Source: Streptomyces bikiniensis (GTDB lineage: Bacteria > Actinomycetota > Actinomycetes > Streptomycetales > Streptomycetaceae). Taken from it: a stretch of 64,000 bases of DNA. Shown piece by piece: positions 56,001 to 63,636 of this stretch. The translations under genes and the position numbers were made by a program. Below the pieces are notes generated by a model. That model was not told where the DNA came from, searched no databases, and saw only the letters and a program-made list of their open reading frames with translations. The stretch is taken from NCBI GenBank assembly GCA_000716465.1, contig JNWL01000011.1:186001-250000 (forward strand), given 5' to 3'. Within the stretch, counting starts at the first letter, position 1. The number at the start of each line of letters is the position of its first letter.

Positions 56001-56908
56001 TCCGGCAGGGCCGCGCACAGGTCGGCGGCGAGCTTGCGGGTGAGGGCCTCGCCGCCGGAGAAGAGCCGGGTCAGCGAGGTGCACGTCTCGAACTCCTGGG
56101 TGTCCAGGAGGGCTTGGAACAGGGTGGGCACGGCCTGGAGCGCGGTCACCTGGTGCTCGCGGATCATGCCGATGATCGCCTGCGGGTCCCGGAAGATGCC
56201 CGGGACGCCCATCACGACGCGGGCGCCGACGGCCGGGGCGAGGATCTCCCACTGGGCGGCGTCGAAGCTCATCGGCGTCTTCTGCAGGATCGAGACGCCC
56301 GGCCCGAGGTGTCCGCAGTTGGCCAGCCAGCGTAACTGGGAGACGACGCTGCGCTGTTCGATCATCACGCCCTTGGGGTTGCCGGTGCTGCCCGAGGTGT
56401 AGATGACGTACGCGAGGTCGTCGGCGTGCGTCTCGGGGCGCGGGGGCGCGGCGAGGGGCGTGCCCGGGGCCTCCGCGGCCTCGGCGTCCTGCCGGGTGAC
56501 GACGGTGGTGCCGGCCGGGGCGAGGCGCCGTACGCGCTCGCGCAGGTGCGGCTGGGTGACGATCACGCGGACGCCCGCGTTCTCGACCATGTACCTCAGG
56601 CGTGCTTCCGGGTAGTCCGGGGAGAGCGGGAGGTAGGCGGCGCCCGCCCCGAGGATGCCCCACGCGCCGGTCATCAGGTCGGCGGAGGGCTCGGTGTAGA
56701 GGCCGACGCACGTGTCGGGGGTGACCCCCAGGGCGGTCAGGTGGGCGCCGAGCCGGTCGGACTCGGTCTGCAGCCCGCGGAAGGTGAGGTCGCCGTCCGC
56801 GGTGGTGACGGCGATGTCGTCGGGGCACAGCCGGACCTGCTGGGCGAGCAGGCTGTGCAGCGAGGTGTGCTTGCGGTGCACGCCGGTTATCGGCGCACGG
56901 GTGTTCAT
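53060..56908 (-). CDS. indC: indigoidine-synthetase-type NRPS (A-Ox-T-TE)
   Basis: 1282 residues, the length I recall for BpsA. Adenylation domain ([10 protein letters not shown] 171-180, NLYGPTE 308-314, YRSGD 400-404) with an FMN oxidase domain inserted after motif A8 (~535-870), A10 NGKID at 911-915, carrier domain GGNSLH with Ser971, and thioesterase GYSFG with Ser1100 and His1260. This layout activates L-glutamine, oxidises it and releases it as 3-amino-2,6-dihydroxypyridine/5-aminopyridinedione, which dimerises to blue indigoidine. Leu192 is coded by TTA (56333-56335), so translation should depend on bldA. GGGGGA precedes ATG 56908. Confidence 0.96.
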   Translation of the reverse strand: MNTRAPITGVHRKHTSLHSLLAQQVRLCPDDIAVTTADGDLTFRGLQTESDRLGAHLTALGVTPDTCVGLYTEPSADLMTGAWGILGAGAAYLPLSPDYPEARLRYMVENAGVRVIVTQPHLRERVRRLAPAGTTVVTRQDAEAAEAPGTPLAAPPRPETHADDLAYVIYTSGSTGNPKGVMIEQRSVVSQLRWLANCGHLGPGVSILQKTPMSFDAAQWEILAPAVGARVVMGVPGIFRDPQAIIGMIREHQVTALQAVPTLFQALLDTQEFETCTSLTRLFSGGEALTRKLAADLCAALPDVSLVNLYGPTETTINATSHWVDPETLDAAPSGILPIGVPADNVTCYILDDNMQPVDIGESGELFLGGVQVARGYIGLPEATAQRFLPSPFNPTERLYRSGDLCQWNPDGSIQFTGRTDNQVKLRGYRVELEEVASRVEEHTWVRRAAAVVTDNPRTGGKDLLAAVELNERTAAVMDQGRDDAGHHQSKASKLQVKAQLANPGLRTPAELAGRPAVPLPGREATAEQRREAFARKTYRFYEGGRVTADDLLGLLARRPRRAAEPRPLTELTLDGLGRILRRFGPFHSEERLLPKYAYASPGALYATQLYVEAHDLCGLSGVYYHHPVDHTLVRIGDASADLAGPTLKVHFLGRRQAIEPVYKNNIAEVLEFEAGHMVGVFEEVLPPYGLTIDPAGLDPAFRDRLDGAEDDLYLGAFAITEEHGRARPDEVDLLVQTHADRVEGLPEGLYLHRDGALRRLGTDVVERRHVIAINQEVYDRASFGISAVSRSTDDWRHYIVLGTLLHRLQRAPGLGFMSSGYSSKSGNPLPAARRLDDLLAAAGLPDAPASYFFVGGRISEEQAAHQGMNEDAVHTRGPAEMIRDDLARFLPDYMIPARVVVVNELPLTANGKIDAKATAALPEVVANRAAAEYVAPATATERWLAAEWGRMLKYEDVSTQDEFFASGGNSLHAVALVNKLRREFGIDLPLQVLFETPKLADLAARVDTGSGGSGSRLVPLHTGGSGSPVFCWPGLGGYPMNLRLLARDVELGRPVTGVQAYGINPGETPYASIRDMAMADVAEIRRVQPSGPYTLWGYSFGARVAFEAAWQLEQAGAEVERLLLICPGNPKVREQDGHRWGREASFANPAYTTILCSVFMGTAHGPVIEDCLRRVTDEESFVAFVHDRLPALDTGTIRRITRIVAETYEFEYSFGELRERRIEAPVTIFKARGDDYSFLESSSGYSAEPPVVVDLAGDHYDVLKEHGVGELVAGIRRTTRS

Positions 56909-56939
56909 GCGGTGATCCCCCTGATGACGTGAGTGGTGC

Positions 56940-57848
56940 TCAGATCCGGCTGGTCGCGCGTACGGGCGGGGCCGGTTCGGGCTTCTCGCTCCGGTTGCGC
57001 GGCTGGGCGAGGACGACGGCCGCGACGACGGCCGCGGCGCCGAGGAGCTGGAGCGGGCGCAGGCTCTGGTCGAGGAAGAGGTAGCCGAGGACGGTGGCGC
57101 ACAGCGGCGAGGCGAACGACAGGAACGAGGCCGCGAGCGCGGGGAGTTTGGACAGTCCGCGGAACCACAGGACGTAGGCGAGGAGCGCGCCGATGACGCT
57201 GAGGTAGAGGAAGCCGCCGACGTTGCCCCAGGTGAGGTGGTCCGGCATGTCCTCGCCGACCAGGGTGATCGGCAGCAGGACCAGGCCGCCGACGGTGAGC
57301 TGCCAGCCCGTGAAGGTCAGCAGGCTGACGCCGTCGGGGCGCCCCCACTTCTTGGTGAGCACGATGCCGGAGGCCATGCACAGGGCGCCGAGGAGTCCGG
57401 CGACGACGCCGACGGCGTCCAGGCCGGCGTGCGGTTGCAGCACGAGGAGGGCCACGCCCGCGGCGGCGAGGAGGCAGGAGCCGACGTGGATCGGCCGGAT
57501 GCGGTCCTGCAGGAGCAGGGCGCCGAGCAGCAGCACGATCATCGGCTGCACGGACATGACCAGGGCGGCGACCCCGCCGGGCAGGTGGTACGCGGCGAGG
57601 AACAGGAAGTAGAAGAACGCGCCGATGTTCAGGACGCCGAGGACCACGGCCCGCCACCACCAGCCGCCCCGGGGCAGCGTCCGCGTGATCAGCAGCAGGA
57701 TGAGCCCGGCGGGCAGGGCGCGCACCGTGGAGGCCAGCAGCGGGCGGTCGGGCGGCAGGAACTCGGTGGTGATCAGGTAGGTGGAGCCCCAGACGGCGGG
57801 GGCGAGCGCGGTGAGCGCGGAGGTACGGGCGATCTTCTGGCCGCTCAC
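56940..57848 (-). CDS. EamA/DMT-family transporter
   Basis: 302 residues with ten membrane helices in two EamA repeats (LAPAVWGSTYLITTEFLPP and LLGALCMASGIVLTKKWG open each). DMT-type exporters of this kind are common in natural-product clusters. Its GTG start overlaps the upp-like stop (GTGA), and the NRPS follows after 31 bases. Probable role: export of the cluster product. Confidence 0.92.
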   Translation of the reverse strand: MSGQKIARTSALTALAPAVWGSTYLITTEFLPPDRPLLASTVRALPAGLILLLITRTLPRGGWWWRAVVLGVLNIGAFFYFLFLAAYHLPGGVAALVMSVQPMIVLLLGALLLQDRIRPIHVGSCLLAAAGVALLVLQPHAGLDAVGVVAGLLGALCMASGIVLTKKWGRPDGVSLLTFTGWQLTVGGLVLLPITLVGEDMPDHLTWGNVGGFLYLSVIGALLAYVLWFRGLSKLPALAASFLSFASPLCATVLGYLFLDQSLRPLQLLGAAAVVAAVVLAQPRNRSEKPEPAPPVRATSRI

Positions 57849-58510
57849 GCGGTGGCTCCGGAGTCGGTGGTGCCGAAGAAGCGGTCGCCGAAGTCGCCGA
57901 TGCCCGGGATCATGAACGCGTGCTCGTTGAGGCGTTCCTCGACGGCGCTGGTGACGACCTTCACGCGCGGCCGCTCGGTGGCGACGCGGTCCAGGCCCTC
58001 GGGCGAGGAGATGAAGGTGGTCAGCACGATGTTCTCCTCGCGCACGCCGGCGTCCAGGAGGACGTCGATCGCGGCGAGCGCCGATCCGCCGGTGGCCAGC
58101 ATCGGTTCGAGGAGCAGGACGTGCCGCTGGGCGATGTCGGCGGGCAGGTGCTTGTAGTACAGGTGCGGGAGCTTGGTCTGCTTGTCCCGCTGGATGAGGA
58201 TCTTGCCGATGCGGATGCCGGGGTGGATGTCCCGCAGTTCGCTCTCCATCGCCTCGCCGGCCCGGATGACGGGCACCGCGCAGATCTTCGTGGTGAAGGC
58301 GAGTCCGTGGTAGGTGGCGCCGACCGGGGTGGTGACGTCCTTCTTGGTGAACGGCAGGAGGTCCAGGCCGGCTTCGAGGAGCAGGCGGATGACGCGCCGC
58401 GAGTAGAAGACGAAGTCCTCGCGGCTGCAGTGCCGGTCCCGGATGATCGTGTGGATGGCGCGGAGCTGGTCGGTCTGCGGCAGCAGGTGCACAGGGTGGC
58501 CCGTGGTCAC
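57845..58510 (-). CDS. uracil phosphoribosyltransferase, eukaryote-like type
   Basis: 221 residues. Transfers phosphoribosyl from PRPP to uracil or a similar ring. The PRPP loop LLEPMLATGGSA and the base-binding end IPGIGDFGDRFFGT are intact. The text HLLPQTDQLRAIHTIIRD, AGEAMESELRDIHPGIRIGKILIQRD and FISSPEGLDRV follows eukaryotic UPRT sequences rather than the short bacterial Upp. GTG 58510 has AAGGAA upstream. In this cluster its acceptor may be the uracil-like pyridine, or it may salvage uracil set free by IndA. Confidence 0.9.
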   Translation of the reverse strand: MTTGHPVHLLPQTDQLRAIHTIIRDRHCSREDFVFYSRRVIRLLLEAGLDLLPFTKKDVTTPVGATYHGLAFTTKICAVPVIRAGEAMESELRDIHPGIRIGKILIQRDKQTKLPHLYYKHLPADIAQRHVLLLEPMLATGGSALAAIDVLLDAGVREENIVLTTFISSPEGLDRVATERPRVKVVTSAVEERLNEHAFMIPGIGDFGDRFFGTTDSGATA

Positions 58511-59068
58511 GGCTGGTTCCTTCGAGGTCGAGGGGAACGCGGTACGGGAGGGTGGCGGTCGGCGGTCCTCCGGGGCCCGGGTGTCCGGGCGTCCGGGGTG
58601 TCCGGGCGTCCCGGATGCCCGGACGTCCGGGGTGTTCGGGCATCCGGGACGTCCGGGGCGTCCGGGCCGCCGCGGCCGGGATGCGGCGCGGGGCCGGGAC
58701 GCCGGGCGGATCCGGGCCCGGCGGGCGGGACCGGCGCCGCCCGGCGGGACCGGCGCCGTCCGGCCCGGGGCAGGGGTCGGTGACCCCGGTGTCGGTGCCG
58801 GGGTGCCGGGCCGACGGGGGAGGACGGCGACGCGCCGGGGCACCCCCGCGCGGACGCGGGGGCGGGGCGGGAACGGGTGGGCGTACGGAGGAGTCGGCGT
58901 ACGGAGGAGTCGGCGGCACGCGGCGGGCGCGCGGCGTGCCGGACCGGCCCGGGAGGGCGGCTCCGGTGGCGCCTCCGACGGGGCCTGTGACGGACCTGCG
59001 ACGGCCCTACGACAGACCTACGGCGGTCCTGCGACGAACCCGCAGCGGTCCTGCGACGGGACCTTCGG
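58511..59068. repeat. 558-bp gene-free gap with two minisatellites
   Basis: Between the TrpF-like gene and the phosphoribosyltransferase. Bases ~58560-58680 are imperfect copies of 8-10-bp units such as GTCCGGGGC and GTCCGGGTGT. Bases 58989-59065 are seven copies of an 11-bp unit (type GACGGACCTGC), ending 3 bases from the TrpF-like stop. I see no gene in between; open frames here are repeat-driven. The operon may have a second promoter in this gap. Confidence 0.85.
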
Positions 59069-59752
59069 TCAGCCGATCGCGTCGAAGGCGCGGCGCGCCT
59101 CGGCGACGAACGTGGCGACCTTGGCGCGGTCCTTGCGCCCGTCGGGGCCCTCCAGACCGGTGTGCGCGTCCACGGCGGCCGGCTTCACGGCGACGATCGC
59201 GTCGTACACGTTCTCCGGGTTGAGACCGCCGGCCATCATCAGCGGCTTGGGCGAGCGGCGGACGAGCTCGGCGGAGACGTTCCAGTCGTGGGTGAGGCCG
59301 GTGGCGCCCTTGGCACCGGTCTTCGGGTCGAACGTGTCGGTGATGTACATGTCGACGAAGGGGTGCGTCTCGTCGACGAGGCGCAGCAGCTCCTCGGCGT
59401 TGTCCTCCTTGACGACCAGCGACTTGAGGACGAACAGGTCGGGCCGCAGCTCCTTCAGGAGCCGGAGCTGCTCCGTCTCCACGTCGCCGTGCAGCTGCAC
59501 CGCGATGACGCCGAGCTCGGTGCAGAACTCGCTGACCTCGGTCGCGTCGGTGAGGTAGCTGATGAGGACGCCCGCGTGCGGGCTCTGGAGCCCCTTGATG
59601 ATGTTGGCGGCGTCCTGCTCGGCTATGTCGTCCTTGCCGGACGGCAGCCGGAGGGCGAATCCGAGCCAGTCGGCGCCCTCGCCGATGATCATGTCGGCTT
59701 CCGCCGCGTCGATGACGCCGGCGACCTGAACGAGCTTGTTGACAGTGGTCAC
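59069..59752 (-). CDS. TrpF-like (phosphoribosylanthranilate isomerase fold) protein with altered active site
   Basis: 227 residues, TIM barrel of the PRAI family (GADWLGFALRLPSGK, VIAVQLHGD, PLMMAGGLNPENVYDAI). The catalytic Cys of TrpF (in KICGIT) is Ala11 here (VQVAGVID), while the acidic residue of the second motif (ITDT, Asp139) remains. His appears at 155 (GLTHDW) and 197 (VDAHTGLE), where TrpF usually has Phe and Ser. With His88 (QLHGD) these could form a metal site in the barrel mouth. It is unlikely to be the tryptophan enzyme; it probably acts on a phosphoribosyl-linked pathway intermediate. GGGGGA precedes GTG 59752. Confidence 0.85.
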   Translation of the reverse strand: MTTVNKLVQVAGVIDAAEADMIIGEGADWLGFALRLPSGKDDIAEQDAANIIKGLQSPHAGVLISYLTDATEVSEFCTELGVIAVQLHGDVETEQLRLLKELRPDLFVLKSLVVKEDNAEELLRLVDETHPFVDMYITDTFDPKTGAKGATGLTHDWNVSAELVRRSPKPLMMAGGLNPENVYDAIVAVKPAAVDAHTGLEGPDGRKDRAKVATFVAEARRAFDAIG

Positions 59753-59825
59753 GTGGACCGTCCCCCTGATTGATGCGGTTTCTACGCCCGTCCCCCACGG
59801 ATGCGGGCGGTGGTGCGACGTGGCC

Positions 59826-60488
59826 TCAGCGGCCGTACGTCTCGCCGAACCGGGTCAGCGACGGATCGCGGCGCCCGGGATGGCGTCGGGTCTCGGCCGG
59901 GTGGCCGAGCGGTACGAGCAGGGCGATGTGCAGGTCGTCGCGGCCCTCGATCCCGATGGCCTTCTTGACCAGGTCCTCGTCCCAGCCGTTCATCGGGCTG
60001 GTGGCGAGGCCCGCGGCCTCGGCGGCGATCATCAGGAAGGAGGCGGCGATCATGGCGTCCTTGACCGCGTACTCCCGCGCCAGGCCCCGGTCGCGCAGGT
60101 CCTCGTGGAAGAGGCGCACCGACTCGGGCAGGCCCGCGTCGAACTCCTCGGTCCAGGCGCCGAGCCGGGACGCCGTCGCGCGGACCTCGTCGAGGTTCTC
60201 GCGCCAGGCTCCGGACTCGGCCACGAAGACCAGCGTCACGGGCGCCTCCTGAGGGTGCGGCTGCCCGCCGGTGGCCTCGGTGAGCGCCCTGCGCCCCTCC
60301 TCGCCGGAGACGATCACGACCGAGCGGGCCTGCAGGTTGTAGCTGGAGGGCGCCTCCATCGCGAGGTCGACCAGTTCGTGCACCAGTGCCAGGGGTACCG
60401 GATCGGGCCGGTAGTGGCGGATGCTGCGGCGCGCACGGATGACCCGGGACACCGTTGCACGATCGGTCTCCGTCGGCTGCACGAGCAC
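59826..60488 (-). CDS. nitroreductase-family flavoprotein
   Basis: 220 residues. ARRSIRHYRPDPVPLALVHELVDLAMEAPSSYNLQARSVVIV is the FMN-binding start, and DAMIAASFLMIAAEAAGLATSPMNGW the second FMN segment. The family reduces nitro groups, quinones or enones, or works as a dehydrogenase. It lies at the head of the minus-strand operon and diverges from the MarR gene, the usual layout for a MarR-controlled oxidoreductase. GAGAGGGG precedes GTG 60488. Confidence 0.88.
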   Translation of the reverse strand: MLVQPTETDRATVSRVIRARRSIRHYRPDPVPLALVHELVDLAMEAPSSYNLQARSVVIVSGEEGRRALTEATGGQPHPQEAPVTLVFVAESGAWRENLDEVRATASRLGAWTEEFDAGLPESVRLFHEDLRDRGLAREYAVKDAMIAASFLMIAAEAAGLATSPMNGWDEDLVKKAIGIEGRDDLHIALLVPLGHPAETRRHPGRRDPSLTRFGETYGR

Positions 60489-60615
60489 TGCCCCTCTCCC
60501 CCTTGCTTCGACATCAAACTGTCCGGCATCGAGAAACTATGGCGTGAACTACACTCATGTCAAACAATTTGGTCTCTAACTAACATCGACCGATTCGTGA
60601 AGAGGAGGTGGACAG
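60489..60615. promoter_or_regulatory. divergent promoter of the biosynthetic operon and marR-type gene
   Basis: A 127-bp AT-richer gap. On the minus strand TTGACA (plus 60558-60563) and TAGTTT (plus 60534-60539), 18 bp apart, are a near-consensus promoter for the nitroreductase/cluster operon. Two related 15-base blocks, CATCAAACTGTCCGG and TGTCAAACAATTTGG, could be binding sites of the MarR protein; the second overlaps the -35 box. Confidence 0.6.
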
Positions 60616-61104
60616 ATGCGTGACGCCGTGGACGACTTCCTCGACCAGTGGGCTGTCCAGCGCACCGACCTGGACCTGGACGCGATGGGTGCCGTCGGCC
60701 GCATCCTGCGGCTGTCGCGGCTGGTCAACACGCATCTGAAGGACTACTTCGCGCACCACGGCCTGGAGACGTGGGAGTTCGACGTGCTCGCCACCCTGCG
60801 CCGCAGCGGCAGGCCCCTGACGGCCAAGTCGCTGGCCGACAGCGTCATGATCAGCTCGGCCGCGCTCACCAACCGCGTCGACCGCCTGGTCACACGCGGA
60901 CTCGTCGCCCGCGAGTCGGTGCCCGGCGACCGCCGCAGCCTCCACGTCACGCTCACCGAGGCGGGACGGGAACTCGTCGACGTCACCGTGGAGGGCCACG
61001 TCCGGAACCAGCGGAAGCTCCTCTCGGCCCTGGACGAGACCGACCGCGAGGAGTTCACCCGCATGCTGCGCACCCTGCTGATCTCCCTCGGGGACACCCA
61101 CTGA
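60616..61104 (+). CDS. MarR-family transcriptional regulator
   Basis: 162 residues. Winged-helix core WEFDVLATLRRSGRPLTAKSLADSVMISSAALTNRVDRLVTRGLVARESVPGDRRSLHVTLTEAG, flanked by dimerisation helices. MarR proteins generally repress the divergent gene until a small phenolic or heterocyclic ligand binds, so the cluster product or its precursor is the natural candidate. GAGGAGG lies 7 bases before ATG. Confidence 0.93.
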   Translation: MRDAVDDFLDQWAVQRTDLDLDAMGAVGRILRLSRLVNTHLKDYFAHHGLETWEFDVLATLRRSGRPLTAKSLADSVMISSAALTNRVDRLVTRGLVARESVPGDRRSLHVTLTEAGRELVDVTVEGHVRNQRKLLSALDETDREEFTRMLRTLLISLGDTH

Positions 61105-61150
61105 CCGGCGCCACCGCGGCCACGGCCGCCATCGCCGGAGAGGAGCGGAC

Positions 61151-61486
61151 GTGCCACGGGAACCGTTCGTGACCCCCGAACCGCGCGCCTTCACGGAGTC
61201 GCTGGGCGTCGAGCCGGTGGAGACCGAGGAGGGCGTCCTGGAACTGGACCTCACGGAGGTCACGGGGGAGCCGCTGCGCCTGGACTTCAGTCCCCTGGGC
61301 GGATCGGTCCGCCTGCGCCGGGACGGCCTCGACCTCCACCGGGAGGGCGCGACGCACCTCCGGATCGTGGAGGCACCGGGCAGGACGGCCCTGTCCGTGG
61401 ACTTCGCGACGGGCACGACGACGGGCACCCTGCGGATCGAGGTCTTCCCACGGGTGGCGGTCAGGGACGAGTTGCTGCTCTCCTGA
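61151..61486 (+). CDS. hypothetical protein, all-beta
   Basis: 111 residues from GTG 61151 (AGAGGAG upstream). It alternates hydrophobic and charged residues as in a beta sandwich (VLELDLTEVTGEPLRLDFSPLGGSVRLRRDGLDLHREG, THLRIVEAP, TLRIEVFPRVAV). No signal, no motif recognised. It is 46 bases after the MarR gene and 4 before the next gene on the same strand, so it may be co-transcribed. Confidence 0.7.
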   Translation: MPREPFVTPEPRAFTESLGVEPVETEEGVLELDLTEVTGEPLRLDFSPLGGSVRLRRDGLDLHREGATHLRIVEAPGRTALSVDFATGTTTGTLRIEVFPRVAVRDELLLS

Positions 61487-61490
61487 CGCC

Positions 61491-62171
61491 GTGGACGCAG
61501 ATGCTCTTGTGGCCCCGATCCCGGCCGGCCCCCGCCTGAACCCGTCCCTGTGGCTGCGCCTGACGGCGGGTTGCAGGGCGGTCGGAGCGACCGAGCTGCT
61601 GTACGAGCCGGAGGGAACGCCCCCGTCGAGGCTCCCGCTCACCCCGCCGCCCCCCGAGGACATCCACCCGCCCTGCGTCCTCCGCACACCGGACGGACAG
61701 GGGGTCGTCCGCTTCCCGGCCCCGGGGTACGCCCTGATCGGCGGGACGGCGCGGTTCATGGCGGCGGCGGTGGCCGAGGGCACGGACGAGGCCCGCGCCC
61801 GCTTCGCCCGCCACGCCCGCAGGCACCCGGACCCCGCCCTGACCACGGTGGCGACGGCCCACCCACCCGGGCACCGCGCCTGGTCCGCCCCGTCCGCCGT
61901 CGCTCCGGACAGCGCGGCAGCACGACAACTCCGCCTCCTGGCCGACTTCACGTCCGGAAGGATCACGGCACCGGCCTTCGCCCTGGCCTGGCACCCGGCC
62001 CGCAGGGCCTCACGGGCAAACGGCGAACGTCTCCGATCCCCCCTGTCCGACCTCTTCGACGGGGTCTTCGTGCTCCTGGAGGACTACACCCACGACCCGT
62101 CCCTGCGGGAGCCGGGCGACCTGTCGGACACGGAACTCCTCACGGCGGTGAAGGCCCTCGCACGAGGATGA
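61491..62171 (+). CDS. hypothetical protein with a colicin-immunity-like C-terminus
   Basis: 226 residues from GTG 61491. The C-terminal ~80 residues (LADFTSGRITAPAFALAWHPARRAS, LSDLFDGVFVLLEDYTHDP, LREPGDLSDTELLTAVKAL) have the helical layout and spacing of the self-protective colicin-like immunity family (PF09204, from memory). The N-terminal part is Pro-rich and unassigned. No toxin gene is visible next to it. Function uncertain. Confidence 0.6.
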   Translation: MDADALVAPIPAGPRLNPSLWLRLTAGCRAVGATELLYEPEGTPPSRLPLTPPPPEDIHPPCVLRTPDGQGVVRFPAPGYALIGGTARFMAAAVAEGTDEARARFARHARRHPDPALTTVATAHPPGHRAWSAPSAVAPDSAAARQLRLLADFTSGRITAPAFALAWHPARRASRANGERLRSPLSDLFDGVFVLLEDYTHDPSLREPGDLSDTELLTAVKALARG

Positions 62172-62278
62172 GGACGGTCGCGGCGGGGGCCGTGCAGACC
62201 AGAGGGAAGGGCACGTGCCCGTACGCCGGGCAAGCTCGCCGATCGAGCGGAGCGTGTCACCGTCATGCCCCCGCCTTC

Positions 62279-62301
62279 GCGTCTCCGCCTGCCGGAGACG
62301 C
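62279..62301 (+). terminator. small hairpin after the immunity-like gene
   Basis: GCGTCTCCG (62279-62287) pairs with CGGAGACGC (62293-62301). A further 12-bp palindrome, GGGCACGTGCCC, lies at 62209-62220. The gap 62172-62441 holds no gene. Confidence 0.4.
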
Positions 62302-62441
62302 AAGCCCATCACCCGCCGGGCGGTCGGGACGCCCTCGAAGCGACCTGCCGCCGGGGACCGTCCACCGGAGCCGGGCAGGTGCGGGAGCCGCACGGCGGCG
62401 GGGCGAAGGGAGAATGCGTAAGACCGACGAGGGGGGATCCC

Positions 62442-63191
62442 ATGGACGTGCCGGAAGCGGGCCGGCTCCAGATGTACCACGCGTTCGATCACGGCCCCGA
62501 CGGCGGCGTCTGCGTCGTCCGCTGCGTCGGGGGGCGGCCCCGGGTCGGGCAGTTCTTCGCCGCGAAGGGCCTGACGGGGACGCTGAGGCTGGACCGGATC
62601 GAGCAGTACGACGTCCCCGTCACGTCCCTCGTCCCGCCCCACAGCGCCAAGGTCCACCTCTCCGGCGGCCCGCTCGTCCGACTCCGCTACGGGGACGTGC
62701 TCGTGTCCGTCCCGGGGCCGGGCGGCACCGCCGCCCTCCCCGTACGGGTGGCCCCCGACTGGCGCGGGAGGCTCGAAGCCTGCGGGCTCCGGCTGCTCGG
62801 CCACGGCGACGCACCCGACGGCTTCCCCGCGCCGCTGCGGGCCCCCTACGCCGACCGCGCGCATCCGGACCGCCCCTCCGCCCCGGTCCGTTCCGACGCG
62901 GAGCTGGACCGCCGGTGGGACACGCTGACGCGCGCCGCGCGGTTCGCCTCCCCGGAGGGCGAGTTCCGCCTCGTACCGCCCGACCCCAACGGGCACGAGA
63001 TCGGCTGGGTCCGCGTCAGGGACCTCGTCGGCACCGGCCTGCCGTCCCGCGTCCTGGCCGCCACCGGCCGCGCCGCGTTCCTCGCGGCCTCGCTGGACGG
63101 GCGGGTCCTGGGGGCGGTGACGGACGGGGAGACGGGGAAGCGGATCGTCGTGCGCGAGGACGACTGGAAGACCCGCCGGGCGGTGACCTGA
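62442..63191 (+). CDS. hypothetical protein, paralogue of the gene at the window end
   Basis: 249 residues from ATG 62442, with GAGGGGGGA upstream. No signal, membrane segment or known motif. Its C-terminal half (EGEFRLVPPDPNGHEIGWVRVRD...LPSRVLAATGRAAFLAASLDGR) resembles the partial protein at 63596-64000 (LPSRIAAATGNQEFVAASLDGR), so the two share a domain. It precedes the next gene by a single base. Confidence 0.7.
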   Translation: MDVPEAGRLQMYHAFDHGPDGGVCVVRCVGGRPRVGQFFAAKGLTGTLRLDRIEQYDVPVTSLVPPHSAKVHLSGGPLVRLRYGDVLVSVPGPGGTAALPVRVAPDWRGRLEACGLRLLGHGDAPDGFPAPLRAPYADRAHPDRPSAPVRSDAELDRRWDTLTRAARFASPEGEFRLVPPDPNGHEIGWVRVRDLVGTGLPSRVLAATGRAAFLAASLDGRVLGAVTDGETGKRIVVREDDWKTRRAVT

Positions 63192-63192
63192 G

Positions 63193-63636
63193 ATGCCCCC
63201 GCGCCTCCGCGCGACGCTCACGGCCCTCGGCACCCCGCCCGACCCCGCCGCCCTCGAGGAGGTCGTCCGGGCGATCGGCGGCTCGTGGGCGGAACTGGAC
63301 CGCCTGCGGCGTACGGCCAGCACGCCGGTGGACGTCTCCGGGACGACGGAAGCCGGGCTGCGATCCCACCTGGCGTCTCAACTCCCTTGTTCCACCGGGG
63401 TGGTGAAAACCGCGTGGCCCGCCGACGGGATCGCGACGAGAATGACGGCGGAGCGGCTGGTCTCCTCGATCGACGACCTCTGGTACCCCGCGACGGACGA
63501 CCTGGTCGTCCTCCACGAGGGCGCGGACGGCACGTCGGTGCTGGTCCTCGATCATGAGGAGCGGCTGACGGTCGTACGGATGCACGGGGGTGGACATGGG
63601 GGAGCGGGACGTGGACGGGGACCGCGGAGTCCTTGA
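63193..63636 (+). CDS. hypothetical protein
   Basis: 147 residues from ATG 63193, directly after the preceding stop. A helical N-terminus (PAALEEVVRAIGGSWAELDRLRRTAS) is followed by an alpha/beta part ending LVVLHEGADGTSVLVLDHEERLTVVRM and a Gly-rich tail that overlaps the next start by 41 bases. No family recognised; the layout recalls small immunity proteins but that is only an impression. Confidence 0.6.
   Translation: MPPRLRATLTALGTPPDPAALEEVVRAIGGSWAELDRLRRTASTPVDVSGTTEAGLRSHLASQLPCSTGVVKTAWPADGIATRMTAERLVSSIDDLWYPATDDLVVLHEGADGTSVLVLDHEERLTVVRMHGGGHGGAGRGRGPRSP

Noticed and set aside
59069..59752. Tryptophan-pathway trpF
   Set aside because: The catalytic Cys is Ala, no other trp genes are near, and the gene lies in the NRPS operon.
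62265..63191. Longer start for the 62442 gene
   Set aside because: The 62265-62441 extension is Pro/Arg-rich and the GAGGGGGGA site points to ATG 62442.
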